Below, piece after piece: positions 34,505 through 46,800 of a stretch of 64,000 bases of DNA; within the stretch, counting starts at the first letter, position 1, and the number at the start of each line of letters is the position of its first letter. This stretch comes from Teratosphaeria epicoccoides. Taxonomy: Eukaryota > Ascomycota > Dothideomycetes > Mycosphaerellales > Teratosphaeriaceae. The position numbers and the translations under genes were made by a program. Location: the NCBI GenBank assembly GCA_021401465.1, contig JADDMT010000009.1:310001-374000 (forward strand). Reading direction: 5' to 3'. A model generated the notes under the pieces. It saw only the letters and a list, made by a program, of their open reading frames with translations. It did not search any database and was not told the origin of the DNA.

Positions 34505-34760
34505 TGTGCTTCGACCCAAAGCGCATGTGGCCACTAGTGCAGGAGTGCAGGAGCGGGACACGTTATGAGGTCGAAATCGGCAGCTTCTTATAGTTCCGGT
34601 GCGCGACGCTCAGCTACGAGGACGAATCAGCGCCATAGGGATTAGACCTACCAAAGGGAAGAGCTGCAGCTTCAAAGATCAAACCCGCCAAGCAAGCACC
34701 GAGAGCAGAGATCATGTTACAATATGCTTACACGCGCGCCTCCCAGGCGCCTGAATCCAT

Positions 34761-35584
34761 CTAGCTGTTCTTCCTCGCCTGGGCATCGAGCTCTCGCAAT
34801 CTCTCCACGACCTTCTCTCGCAGGTATGGGCTCAGCCCCAACACGCCTTCGTTGGTTACGACCCGGTAGGTACCCGCCTCCTGGTACCTTCCGTTACCAT
34901 CGACGAAATCGCCTTTCCCATCCAACTCCAAGCTGCCGAAAATATCTTCTGGCCAGGCCACTCTGCCAAAATCCGGCGGTTGTCTCTGATCGCTAACATG
35001 AATGTATCCACCTCGACCTGCGCCCCCCATACCGCCTTGCGAGCTTGCACCACCTGCTCCATCGCCGCCTGCACCATCACCGCCTCTATGTCCCGTGGGA
35101 CCTTGAGACCCTCGTCGGCGGCGGTGTTGTTGGTGCTGAGTGAAGAACACACCGCCGGAACCCAGTGCTGAGCCTGCTTGAGATGCATACATGGCTGCTT
35201 GAGCCTTTACGTCTGGATCATTGTGCGCATGCTCTTTGATCACTGCGTGGAGGATCTTGAGAAACTCAGAGTTCTCCTGGAAAGACTCTGGTGTAGGTGG
35301 GACCTTGGGCGTGGTGCCAATGCCGAGGAAGGCGATAGGAGGACTGTTCGGCAGCAGCGATAGCAAGTATCTCTTCTGAAGACCAACATCCAGTTCGTGT
35401 GCGAACTACCGAGCCGTCAGGTTACGTGGCGAAGGCGATCACTCGGTTGTACGCGTACAATGTTCGGGTTACTTGGCAAGGTCGATATGGCCCTGCGCAA
35501 GGCCCACGGCGACGTGATTGCCAGCAATTTGGCGCACTGGAAAGCGGCGGTTGGCCTACAAGCCAGGAAATGAGTGCTCATCAT
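34761..35584 (-). CDS. Conserved fungal protein, probably mitochondrial
   Basis: Model: exons 35459-35584 and 34761-35405 with a 53-nt intron (GTACGC..CTGAC..GTAG), 256 residues in frame. The large exon alone has no ATG before the conserved part, so an upstream exon is required. The predicted N-terminus is rich in Ala, Arg, Leu and Ser and lacks acidic residues over about 40 positions, like a mitochondrial presequence. The C-terminal 70 residues carry a motif I recall as conserved in filamentous ascomycetes without assigned function: HVSDQRQPPDFGR, WPEDIFGSLELDGKG, GTYRVVTNEGVLGLSPYLRE. A Gly/Ala/Gln-rich low-complexity segment separates it from the N-terminal conserved part. Confidence 0.72.
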
Positions 35585-36506
35585 GCACAATGGCGAATTT
35601 CAGGAACAGCACTGATCACTAGGATGGGAGTGATTGACCACAGGCGCTGGAAGACAAGACCGACATACACAAGGTATGTAAGCTCGGCAGATGTACCATG
35701 ACGGCATCTCCAAATTGGCATGACACTCAAATAATAGTGAACGGAGAATGCTCCTTCATGGTGCATCGCTCTCATCACTCGATTTGCCGGCACCTCATAG
35801 CCAAGTGGAGGTACATGAACTCTTGTTGTAGCGGCCAAAGCATTGCGTTGAACCCATTGACCGCGCTCGACCGGGAAGGTTGCATAATGGTTATTATTGT
35901 TCAAGGCCAAGACCATGTGATGAAGAAAAGACTAGTTCCTGCGCTACTGCAGACAGAACAGAATTTAGAAAGGCGCATATCCCTGCTCTCCACGATTGGC
36001 CTCCCATGATACCATCCATCCACCCTCGTCCAGAATGTTCGCTTGGTGCTCTGAACCAGGCTATGGAAGCCCGGGGACTGCAAAGCTCGCCCTTGGCGCT
36101 GACATCCATTGTTCCGCTCATCCAGCAATCGGGGAGCTGATATGGCGACGGGTGGCAAGATGGCGGAAATTTGACCCCTTACGTCATAATCCTCAACTGG
36201 GACAAGCGCCTGCAGCGATCGATATTCACAGGCACATCTCCCCGCCGCTGTGAACGCCCGCGGTCAGCAAGAATCACAAGACATAGTAATTCCCGGCAGA
36301 CAACAGACCCATCGCTTCACTCTCGACCGCTTCAGCCTTCACCGCCGCCTCTTAATGCCGCTGCTGCGCGGACCAGAAACCGCCTCGCTTGCGGCAGCAT
36401 ACTAATCAGGAAGGAACGCAGGTCATACCACACGCTCGCATCACGCTCGCGCGCCCTGACCTGACGACAACACTTGAGCCGGTAAATCCGGCCACCCCAC
36501 GCGACC
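35585..36506. other. Divergent promoter region upstream of snf1
   Basis: Lies between divergently transcribed genes. Short open frames on both strands have no domains. The last about 200 nt are C-rich with CCGCCGCCTC-like words, typical of a fungal 5' leader. No specific regulatory site could be assigned. Confidence 0.35.
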
Positions 36507-39074
36507 ATGGCGTCCGCATTCGACGACGAAGATTTGTCGCTCTCCATTGCCCACTCGCAGACCCGACGCAGCTCCAGGGACGACCGCGACGCCAATGCCA
36601 ACCTCAATGGCGCACCCCGGGCGCCGGCAACCCCGCAGGCGTCGCGACAGCCGGCCGCAAAGACGACCAGCAACCGACTCGGGGTATACAATGTGATCAA
36701 GACTTTGGGAGAAGGCTCCTTCGGCAAGGTCAAATTAGCCATCCACCAGGTCAGCGGTCAGAAGGTCGCGCTCAAGATCATTTCGCGCCGCAAATTGGTC
36801 ACGCGAGATATGGCGGGCCGGATAGAGCGAGAGATCCAATACCTGCAATTGCTGCGACATCCACATATCATCAAACTCTACACGGTGATAACAACACCAA
36901 GCGAGATCATCATGGTGCTGGAATACGCCGGTGGCGAGCTGTTCGACTACATTGTGCAGAACGGCAAGATGGCAGAGGACAAGGCGCGGAAGTTCTTCCA
37001 GCAGATAGTCTGTGCTGTCGAGTACTGTCACAGGCACAAGATTGTGCACCGCGACCTGAAGCCCGAAAACCTGCTGTTGGACGAGAACCTGAACGTCAAG
37101 ATTGCCGACTTCGGCCTGAGCAACATCATGACGGATGGTAACTTCCTCAAAACCAGCTGTGGCAGTCCCAACTACGCTGCGCCTGAAGTCATTAGCGGGA
37201 AGCTCTACGCTGGTCCCGAAGTCGACGTCTGGAGCTGCGGAGTCATCCTGTACGTGCTGCTCGTCGGCCGACTCCCATTCGACGACGAGTACATCCCGGC
37301 GCTGTTCAAGAAGATCGCGCAAGGCAACTACATGGTGCCCAACTATCTTTCTTCGGGAGCGGTGCGTCTTATACGGAAAATGCTGCAAGTAAATCCAGTC
37401 AATCGTATCACGGTGCCAGAAATACGGCAGGATACATGGTTCGTGAAGGACTTGGCAGAGTATCTGCAGCCGCCCGTGGAAGATTTTGTCGATACTGGTG
37501 TCGACCCCAACAGGGCCATTGACCCATACTCTCTATCAAAGAACAAGCCAAAGCCATTGCAGGAAAAGTTGCATCACTCAGTCATCAACAAGCTCGGAAA
37601 GACCATGGGTTACGCGCCAGCAGATGTGCAAGAGGCACTGTCGAAGAATGAAGCCAGTGCCATTAAGGACGCCTACCTCATCGTGCGCGAGAACCACCTG
37701 ATGAAGACCAATCCTTCGTTGGCCGCAGATCAACCGGCTTTCATGGCACAGTCGCCACCAACATTCGAAGCTAGGATGCCAAGTCTCCCTGGGACATCAC
37801 GATCGCCCGCTGTGAGGTCACCTAGCACTGCTCTACATCCAAGGCAAGGCTCGAATGCGTCTTCGTCAATCATGGAGAGCAGATCGCCCGCTTCAACAGT
37901 CGCCATCCTTCCATCGTCGTTGCCTGACTTCCACGCTGCGTACATGAAAGGCCACCACATCAACAAGCTGCATTCACAGTCGCCAACACAGTCGGAGGAG
38001 ACTCACCCAGACGCCGACAGACCACGGACGAAAGAAGAGCAAGAAGCTACAGCGCGCCGGCTGAAGCCGCACAGCCGAAGCTCGGCAAACTTGCACCGCA
38101 ATGCTGAGAAGCCTGAGCCAATGACCAGCATACCGGAGAAGGCAGCCAAGAAGCAAAAGCCCATTAAGTGGCAGTTTGGTATTCGCAGTAGAAATTCACC
38201 GAGCGAGGCTATGTTGGCCATCTATAAGTCATTGTCAAAGATGGGCGCGCAATGGGAAGTACCACGCCAGCGGGAGCCAGGGCTCGGCAGCAGCGAAGCT
38301 AGCCCTGAACGGAACAACACAAGCGGCAGCCAGAGCCCAGAGTACAGTGACTCGGATCCAGAGGCCGGCACCGATCCCGAATATGCGACGCATGAGGAGC
38401 AGGAACAGCGGAGAAAGAAACGCGCCCAGGACGGCGAGGAGCGGGGAGGCAGAGAGCGTCATGGTCGCTGGAACGACTACGGCTACGCTGTACCTGAAGA
38501 TCCATGGGTCATCCACGCGAGGTTCAAGAAAGAAGGCATGTTTCCACCAGGTGTGGCACATCCGTCATCCAGCCACAGCTCGCGCGTCGACTTGAATGAT
38601 CACACCCTGAAACGCCGCAGCTCGCAACTGTCTTCGTCGGCTGTGAGTCAGACCGGCAGCGCGGCAGCAAGCACTGAGAACGTAGCCGTGACTGGTCCTG
38701 GATCGCAGACAGCAGACTCCTCGCACAGCGAGGGGCACCGGCCTCGGGCACCTGAAAGCATATGGGTCTACGTCACCATCCAGCTCTATAGCATCGAGAA
38801 GGATTTCTATCTCGTCGACTTCAAATGCGCCGGCTATGAGCGTCTGGTCCGCCGGTTCGCAAAGGAAGTCACGGGGAGTAATGAGAGCGATGTCGTGGCT
38901 GTGGACCGTGCGCCGGAAGACTTCGATGAGGAGAACGATGCGACGGAGAGCGAGGACGGCGAGCAGCTTGTCGGCGCGGGCAGGAGCGAGGGCGAGAAGG
39001 AGATTAGCAGTCCGTTCCCGTTCTTGGATGTGAGTAGTCGGTTGATTATTCAGTTGGCGGAGGCGAATGATTAA
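36507..39074 (+). CDS. snf1: AMP-activated protein kinase catalytic subunit Snf1
   Basis: An 855-residue Ser/Thr kinase that releases glucose repression and controls alternative carbon use, including plant-wall-degrading enzymes in fungi. Kinase domain about 62-313: glycine loop GEGSFGKV from Gly68, Lys90 (VALKII), catalytic-loop Asp183 (HRDLKPEN), DFG Asp201, and activation-loop Thr216 in LKTSCGSPNYAAPE, the site phosphorylated by upstream kinases. A UBA-like autoinhibitory region follows (about 350-400), then a Ser/Pro-rich linker and the C-terminal adaptor region binding Snf4 and beta subunits (KWQFGIRSRNSP from about 552; IWVYVTIQLYSIEKDFYLVDF from about 751). Single exon. The ATG follows a long leader and fits the family. 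Confidence 0.97.
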   Translation: MASAFDDEDLSLSIAHSQTRRSSRDDRDANANLNGAPRAPATPQASRQPAAKTTSNRLGVYNVIKTLGEGSFGKVKLAIHQVSGQKVALKIISRRKLVTRDMAGRIEREIQYLQLLRHPHIIKLYTVITTPSEIIMVLEYAGGELFDYIVQNGKMAEDKARKFFQQIVCAVEYCHRHKIVHRDLKPENLLLDENLNVKIADFGLSNIMTDGNFLKTSCGSPNYAAPEVISGKLYAGPEVDVWSCGVILYVLLVGRLPFDDEYIPALFKKIAQGNYMVPNYLSSGAVRLIRKMLQVNPVNRITVPEIRQDTWFVKDLAEYLQPPVEDFVDTGVDPNRAIDPYSLSKNKPKPLQEKLHHSVINKLGKTMGYAPADVQEALSKNEASAIKDAYLIVRENHLMKTNPSLAADQPAFMAQSPPTFEARMPSLPGTSRSPAVRSPSTALHPRQGSNASSSIMESRSPASTVAILPSSLPDFHAAYMKGHHINKLHSQSPTQSEETHPDADRPRTKEEQEATARRLKPHSRSSANLHRNAEKPEPMTSIPEKAAKKQKPIKWQFGIRSRNSPSEAMLAIYKSLSKMGAQWEVPRQREPGLGSSEASPERNNTSGSQSPEYSDSDPEAGTDPEYATHEEQEQRRKKRAQDGEERGGRERHGRWNDYGYAVPEDPWVIHARFKKEGMFPPGVAHPSSSHSSRVDLNDHTLKRRSSQLSSSAVSQTGSAAASTENVAVTGPGSQTADSSHSEGHRPRAPESIWVYVTIQLYSIEKDFYLVDFKCAGYERLVRRFAKEVTGSNESDVVAVDRAPEDFDEENDATESEDGEQLVGAGRSEGEKEISSPFPFLDVSSRLIIQLAEAND

Positions 39075-40849
39075 TGAAGCGTGACGAAATATCGTGGGAG
39101 AGGCAGGGAGGCTAGGTCACATTGAGCGTTTGAGCGAAGCGAAGCAAAGAGTCATGGGAATGCTGGGGCGACTCTGTCCTGGCCCTGCTCGGAGAGCTTG
39201 AGGTGGGCGATGCGATGAGATATCAAATGTGAATGTCTAGATAGAGGCAGAGGGGACACATGATCGATGGGCGTGGAAGTGCAATCAATACACTTGATCG
39301 AATGCTTGTCGAATAGATCTTTCTGAACCCTGACCGGTTCGACCGACCACTGGGAGATCAACTGCTCGTCGATACGATTGACTTGATTATTGACCGTGTC
39401 ACCTGCATGCGATACCTCCTACGTGAACTCGAACATCCCGAGGTCGTCGAACCCTGGGAGGTGTCACGCGAGCACCTCGTTCCTTTCTGGCGGGAAAAAG
39501 CACATTGGATTCCTTTGCGGACGGCGACCCTGGAGCGCTGAGCTGTGCGCTTGATGTTACACTCGATCAAAGCCACAGGCGCGTACGGGCCCGTGTCAAT
39601 GAGCTCCTGAGTGTGGCGGATCGCTGATGGCAGGTCGGAGTGGACAAGAGAGCTTGCGAGTGATGCATATCGTCTTTTCGCATAGGACATCACGAATTTT
39701 GGTAGGAGGTAGGTGAATTGTGTGGATAGCGCACGGGTTTTGCCTGCGGAGGCTTTATTAGTCCCCTTTCATCGGGAGCCTGTTTACGCTGAGCTGTCCA
39801 GGTCTGGGATCATGCAGGAGAGTCCGATGTTTTTCCCGTGATCAACGAGTGCCTTCAGTAGCCGTGGTGTGCGTGTAGCGTTGAGTTGACTCCTGGGCTG
39901 GACGGACTTTATCTGCAGGTGAGCGGGGCCGCGTGCGTCATGAACGCAGAGTGTGCTGAAGAGGAGTTGACCATGTCTGGTACGTCCCAGGTAGTAGTGA
40001 GGGGCTCGGGCAACGAGCCTTGCCCAGGGTTTTCCTCATATCTCCCACAGCGCCCACATGCCACAGCTTGATGTTCACGATCAAGTGTCTGGGCGTGCTG
40101 ACGTATCAAAGCTTGACAATCGGCCTGATGACATGCATGGCATCTGGAATTCTGCTGAGAAAAGCTTGACTGCAGCGGACGAGTGCCACGCGACGCCCAT
40201 GACCGGGAAAGTCTCGCAACTGAGGTTAGAGATGCACCCAGGGCTGCTACTGTCCGCCCTGCGGACGCTAAGGCGCAACAGGGCCATCACATTGGCTCCG
40301 GAGGTCGCCGTTCTGACCACCAGATTGCGGCGATGAAGTCTTTGCAAGCTAGAGCACAGGGCCTGGATAAGTCGGTCCCCCAGACCACCCGAGGACCACA
40401 TGTCGGCGCAGAGGACTTGTCAAGAACGTAGGTCCATCCATCTGCGCGCTGACCCTCTTCTCCCGATACCTACTACTCATTCTCCTGCACACTCGCCGTA
40501 TCCGAGACTTGGTGAGGATCAGACGTGCTGTCTATTCGCGTAACACAACCGCGTGTACCTACCAGCATTAGATATTCTGAGGACAACCGAGGCCGTTTCT
40601 CACTTCCAGCCTGAGCCACCCACAACCTGATAACCCCGTGCGTTGTGCGTACGCTGATCTGTGAGACCGACAACCTTGCTCGCGTGACCGGAAGCCCAGC
40701 CAAAGCAACAGAATCGAGGACGCAAAGCGACTTTGGGTTCCTTTCCAGCACCCATCGCGCCTGAAAGGGAGCCCGCTCGGACCCAAAGCACCGAAGACTC
40801 AACCCCATAGCAACAGCATTGAATCCACCCAGAGCAACAACCCATCACC
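39075..40849. other. Intergenic between snf1 and the permease gene
   Basis: About 1.8 kb without a gene I can support. The longest frames (about 110 codons, minus strand, near 39358-39693 and 40473-40808) lack domains. The final 100 nt are the permease leader. Confidence 0.35.
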
Positions 40850-42737
40850 ATGGCAGACCAACTTGCGCCGATTGAGTCGCGTCAGCGAAAACAGAGCGTA
40901 GGCACTGTGGAGCTCCAAGGTCCAGGCGGCGTAGTGAAGACGCTTGCGCTCGACGAGCTGAACGAAGCCGATCGGGCACTTGCAGCAGAGTTCGGGTACA
41001 AGCCGGTATTCAAGAGAGAATTCGGCTACCTGTCCAGTTTTTCGTTCGCGGTGTCGATCAGCGGACTGTGAGTGCGGCCAGCGCTACGCAAGCAGAGATG
41101 AGAATCGCTGATGCGTTGACAGATTCGCTACCGTCGCGACTACCTTTTCTTACCCACTAAATGCTGGTGGCAGTGCTTCGGCGGTGTGGTGTTGGCTGAT
41201 CTCTGGAGCAGGATGCATGTGCATTGCCGTAGGTATCTCGACGAGGTTGGGTCGAAGCGAGAACGGCGGCTAACGAGCTCGTGCAGTGCTCTGTTTCCGA
41301 ACTTGTCTCCGCGTATCCCACCTGTGGTGGCCTGTGAGTATGCCAGACGCATCTGTATCTTGGACGTCGCTGACCTACGGTCATAGCTACTACACCGTCT
41401 CGCGGCTCGCACCAAGGAGATACGTACCCGCGATCAGCTGGATTACCGGATGGCTGAATCTGCTCGGCCAGGTTGCTGGCGTCGCTTCTTCAGAATGGGG
41501 GGCGGCAGGCTTGCTGCTCGCCGCCGTGTCCATGGGCACTGACTTTGCATACCTCCCAACCATCGGTCAGACCGTGGGTGTGATGGCCGGCCTCACAGTC
41601 ATCACCGGCCTTGTCAACTCTCTCTCGACTTACTGGATGGAGAAGATGACAAAGACCTACGTAATTTTCCACGTCTTGGTACTTGTCACTTGCTCTATTG
41701 CCCTTCTCGCGCTCTCCAAATCAGCAGGCACCAACCACACGGCACGATATGTCTTTACTAACGTCGACAACATCTCGGGCTGGGAGCCAACCGGATGGGC
41801 ATTCCTCTTTGGCTTCTTGTCAGTCAGCTGGACCATGACGGATTACGATGCGACGGCGCACATCACCGAGGAAATCATCGAGCCCGAGAAGAAGGCCCCA
41901 TGGGCCATCTCGATGGCTATGCTCTTCACATATGTGGCTGGCTGGCTCTTCAACATCGTCCTCTGCTTCACCATGGGCGACGTATCCGACATCCTGAAGT
42001 CACCTATCGAGCAGCCCGTCGCACAGATCTTCTACAACACGCTCGGCAAGGCCGGTGGTATCGTCTTCACGATTTGCGCCTTCATCATCATCAAGTTCGT
42101 GACTTTCACCGCCATGCAAGCTCTGGGCAGGACCGTTTTCGCATTCTCTCGCGATCGCCTCGTGCCGTTCTCAAGCATCTGGACCAGGATTTGGCCAGCG
42201 ACCGGCACGCCTATCCTTGCCGTGTGGATCTCAGTCTTCTGGTGCATTGCCATCAATCTGATCGGTCTCGGCTCCTACACCGCCATCTCTGGTGTCTTCA
42301 ACGTCTGCGCAATCGCGCTTGACTGGAGCTACTGTATTCCGATCTTCTGCAAGCTCATCTTTAGCAACTTCGAGCCCGGCCCATGGCATCTCGGGAAGGC
42401 AAGCAAGTTTGTCAACGCTTATGCTTGTCTCTGGACGGCTTTCGTGACGCTCATCTTCGTCATGCCGACGACCCTTCCTACAAGTGCCGCAACGGTAAGC
42501 TGCGTCATCACTGTGTATGCTAAGATGTATACTAACGACGTGGTCCAGATGAACTACGCCGTTGTCTATCTCGGTGGCATCATCTTCTTCGCCATGGCGT
42601 ACTGGTACATCCAAGGCCGGAAATGGTACACTGGTCCGCTCATCGAGGCCGAACTTACCGACGATGCTTCTGGTCGCATCAGCAGCGACGACGAGCTCAA
42701 CAAGAAGACGGAGAAGTATGGCCAAGTTGTCGGCTAG
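40850..42737 (+). CDS. GABA/amino-acid permease (APC family, Uga4-like)
   Basis: Model: exons 40850-41067, 41123-41228, 41287-41333, 41387-42494 and 42549-42737; four introns of 53-58 nt; 555 residues in frame. A hydrophilic N-terminus (about 1-60) is followed by roughly twelve membrane spans. Family signatures include FATVATTFSYPLNAGG, the YPTCGGLYYTVSRLAP consensus of the amino acid/choline/GABA permeases, and ISWITGWLNLLGQVAG. Members import GABA, other amino acids or choline at the plasma or vacuolar membrane; the substrate cannot be chosen from sequence. The tiny third exon (47 nt) is needed to complete the consensus motif. The Glu/Lys-rich tail is cytosolic. Confidence 0.93.
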
Positions 42738-43395
42738 GTGTGAGACGGACAGGGATGCATACTCAGCAACGCGAAGAATCGCGATCACGTCCAAAGATTT
42801 CTGCTAAAGTATACCCCCGCGGATAGAGGATCAACAGATAGCAGACCCCGAACCGTTCAGGTTGAGAACCGCAATTCGTACACATCACAGGCTCGCAGAC
42901 GTCAAGACTCCCTCTACATTTATCGATGAAAGGCTCTAACGTGGCCGACTCCAGATAATCTTGCCAAGACTGAACGGACAGACCCAAGATCGCGCACACC
43001 AATCGAACTCACCAGCCACGTCGAGCTGGAAATCGCGCGGGACGTTGGCATGCCTTGTCAAAGAATCTCTCGGAAGATTCAACAGAGAGTAAAGATGGCA
43101 TACCCAACTGTATGTCTGACCCCGAGGGCAGACGTCTTTTGGCCCATGTTCCACCCGAGAAGATAGCCAGGCCACGGACCGAGACCAGGAGCTACGGACG
43201 ACGCCGGTCTCATCGGTACTCGTCCGCGCCGTCCATACTGTACGCACCCTATCGACGACCCGCTCGCTCTCCTGCTCACCTTCGCGCGACCGGACCGGGC
43301 CGTCCAGAGTCGTACGGGCTCCACAGCAAAGAGTCCGCACTCACCACAAAGCAGCCTCGAGGGCGGAAGCATTCGGCATCACTGGACTCGGGCCG
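42738..43395. other. Intergenic, 5' of the GH11 remnant
   Basis: The 3' flank of the permease followed by sequence where the N-terminal half of the neighbouring xylanase should lie. I could not recognise its beta-strands in any frame, so that half is lost, heavily diverged, or split by introns I did not find. Confidence 0.3.
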
Positions 43396-43775
43396 GACGA
43401 CGAGAAAGATTACGTCCTCGACGCCGGTGGCGCTTTCGACTCGCGGACGCGGATGGTGCCGAGTTCACGGGGATTGTGCAGACGGGGTGGAGGGGACGTA
43501 TGGTGTTTACAAGACGCTTGGGCACGATGCGCCGAGTGTGCAGGGGACGGGTACGTTCCCGGTATCTTGGAGTGTGAGGCAGGGAATCGGGGGACGATTG
43601 TGGCGAAGAAGCATTTCGATGCCTGGGATGCGGCGGGGATGGTGAGGTAAGGCATTCTGGTTTGCTTGGCCGGGTGGTTTTGCTGGCGTTTGCTGTAGCA
43701 ATCGGGGACGTCATGGATGTCAGATCCTGGCGATCGAGCAGTGGGGAGGCGGAGCTGTCGGTAAAGGAAGTGTAG
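43396..43775 (+). pseudogene. GH11 endo-xylanase, frameshifted C-terminal half
   Basis: Order along the strand: frame 1 KDYVLDAGGAFDSRT (43405 on), matching the family strand with the nucleophile Glu; frame 2 GTYGVYKTLGHDAPSVQGTG then TFPVSWSVRQ, matching GH11 T.YDIY.T....PSI.GT..F.QYWSVR; frame 1 again GTIVAKKHFDAWDAAGM, matching ..HFNAW...G; then a 52-nt intron (43647-43698) and QILAIEQWGGGAVGKGSV, matching the acid/base ILA(T/V)EGY strand with its Glu kept. The shift near 43450-43460 is reversed by one near 43580, so frame 1 stays open but reads about 40 codons wrongly. The nucleophile position appears to be Lys. Family identification is firm; pseudogene status assumes both indels are real. 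Confidence 0.65.
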
Positions 43776-43878
43776 TCGGGCAGGCGGGTCGAGGTTCTGC
43801 TGTCGAATTGGCCATTGCATGGAGTTTTCCTGCCGCCTCTGCCGCCTGCAACTTCCCTCCTACCATGCCATCCGGAAT

Positions 43879-46800
43879 TCAAGCAGGTGCCGTATTACTC
43901 CGACTCAAACTGTGCAACCTCCACGCACTCTGGATCGTCTGCGCCGCGCCATGATGTTCCAGACTCTCCCTATCCACGCCCCAAATCCTCCGGACACTCT
44001 CAAGCCATACCGCCCTCGGCACATACTCGCCGTCAACCAGAATGCTATCCTTGGGTCCCAGTCTCCACTGCTCCTCAGTCATTAGAGGAACCTCAAGGTG
44101 GGAATGGTCCGTGCCGCACACATCCGCGTACAGCGTACCATCTTTAAGCTTCGCGATGCACGGAGGGCAGAAATGGACATTGATGCAATCTTTGCACGCC
44201 CAGAATGCTTCATAAGAGCTCCAAGTTGCGGAACAACTGTCGCAGTATCCGTCTGTCGTCTGTCTGCTGTTCCACCAGTCCTCCAGGCTTGGATCTTACT
44301 GCGTCTGATTGGGCTCTTCGTCATGCTCAACACTCTCGGACCTCGGGGTCGATGCAGCTTGATTTGATGCAAGATCGGCAGGCTCTGCACCTGCTTTGGC
44401 CTGCTGATCCTGGTCGCCCAAGTTGTGCGTGCTGGGTGTGCCGGAGACAGCAGTCTCTCCACCGCCAACATGTGTCCCCTCACTTTGCGCGTTTGCCATT
44501 GCCGACTTAGCGACAGGCGCTAATGGCACGAGTGACTGCCAAGCGGCACGGGCATGTGAGTCTTGGTTAAGCGCCGACAAATGGTAGACCACCTCGTGGA
44601 TCGCCCACGTCCACTCCCACTTAGTCTTCCCCTCTGCGCCGTCGAGAGACTTCTTGATGTGGTCGCGACCGAGCTCCTTCGCACCAAGTGCATCTCCAGT
44701 CAGATGTCTCAGCCTAGACAGCGATGTGATGAGGTTTTGATGCTCTTCTCCTCTCCGCGCAACAAGGTTCCAATGTGGCACGGTAGCAGCTTGTCTTTGC
44801 GTCCGAGGCAGCGTCTACTGCTCCAGACCGGGCCAGACTCAGTACGGCTGTCGCAAGCTTTTCAGCAGCAATGTTCTGAGCCCATCGGGTAATATAGTCG
44901 GCCTGACTGTCTTCGTCTGCTGAAAATTTAGTGATTTCTTCGAGGAGTCGCAAGCCCGCTTCTCGTTCCATGCTGGCAGAGTGCGAGCATAGCAGCCAGG
45001 CGAGATGACACTTCAGGTGCAAGGAGACGCCAGGACTCGGATCCGCTGTGGGTCGTCCTACCGCGGCCACTGCTTTCTTGTAAGCTTCGATGACCTCGTC
45101 CTAGCTCACGTTAGCACCTCATGACGATATCGGGAGTTCGGAGACCTACGATCTGCCCTGCGCGCCTAGCGGCTGTGCGAACCCAGTCGCGGAACGCCCA
45201 TGTAGTCTCGGATGCTTGCTGTCGTAACAAGATCGAGAGCCAGCTGCAAAGAGCTTCGTCGGGGCGTGCTGCAAGCTCCCAGAGCAGGCCGACGACTTTG
45301 TGGTGCTGGGCATGCTTGTTGTACGCTTCAATCATTTTGAGTGCGGATTGCATTGCCCACTCAGTCAATTCGTTCCGGTCGTACGCGTGTCCAAGTATCT
45401 GACGGTGAGTGTCTTCAGCATGATCAATATCATCCAGGTCAAGTAGACAAGTTCGAAGCTCGGGTAGGATCGACTCCCAGTACTCAGTCTCAAAGCTGCC
45501 GGCATCGTCTAAAGCATTCGCATCAGCATCAGATGTGGCATGTCGCCGGTTGTCTTGAATGAGTGATTCCAACTCTTGGACAGCTTTCTGGGCACACTTG
45601 TTCTGCCTCAGTGCCTGGGCGTAAAGAAGTCTTGTCTTCCAGTCGTTATGCCCATCGGCGATCAACTGCTCATAGTGTGAGATAGCCTCTTGCATGTGGT
45701 CTTCTGCGACAAATGTCGCGGCGAGGCACAGGTGCCACTGGCTCTCTGGGTGGCCATCGGCGATGGTAGTCTTCGCCCAGGCTTCGACCGTTCTGATCTC
45801 CTGTACGGAGAGGGTATCGTAATACTGACACGGGCGCGATTCCTTGCCCTGCATCTAGCATCAAGTTAGCGCTCTGTTGACCCAGACCCGGGCGTGGCTG
45901 GCTTGCTGCATACCAGGTTCAGCCACCCTCGGATGAACATATAAGCTGTGCTCACTGCACCGTCTCTTTGCTCGAGCCAGTACAGCGCCATCCGACGTGC
46001 GACGTCCTCAAGAACAGCCACACAGGGCACATCCTCAGCTGTATTGCCCGCGACCCATTTGAGGTCGCCTGGCATATCGCGTAGGCCTCTCTGAACATCG
46101 ACATCCTTGAGCCATCTTGAAACTGCTTTCGTATATGTGGCAGCATACACCCATCGATCTATCCACCAATAGGCTTGCAGCTCGAGGCCGAAATACGCGT
46201 CAATGAGTGTCGCGTCACGGAGAATCCGAATGAGCTTGCGGCCGATCTCTTGCTTTGTCGGAACGTCGACGTCTTCCACCCACGGCGCCTCATCTACATC
46301 ACGTGTACCGATTAGGTGCTCGACAAAATACTCCCAGGCATATGACCGAAGAGCGGCGAAGGTGTCATCCTCAGCGTGATCACATAGCGCAAGCAGGCAG
46401 CCTTTTGCGACTTGCACGTGGTTGGTAGTCTCTTCTTCTAAACGAATGCGGACCGCTTCACTCCCCATCTTCTCCTTGAAAAAAGTGTCAAAGCCGAATT
46501 TGTTGTACATGTCATCATCTCCGAAGATGGTCTTGAAGTGCGTTCTCAAGATGCGACTGACTACCATGACCTCTCCTTCTTGGAGACTGGCACGTGTGGA
46601 CGAATGGGTCGACTCACGATGAACAGCTGCGGTGGTTCTCCGAAGATGCTCCTTGATGTCCTTTGACTTCAACGTCACTGTTTGATCTTTGTCGTCGATC
46701 TTGAGCAAACGGAAGTAGCGGTCGCGGGCCTGGTCCTTGAGCGGCACCAATATTTTCGTGCTGGCGCTGAGCTTCAGGATGGCTTCGTACTGAGCAATGT

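Noticed and set aside
43055..43645. 196-codon plus-strand ORF taken whole
   Set aside because: Starts at TTG; only its end (about 43460-43580) is protein-like, and that part belongs to the GH11 remnant.
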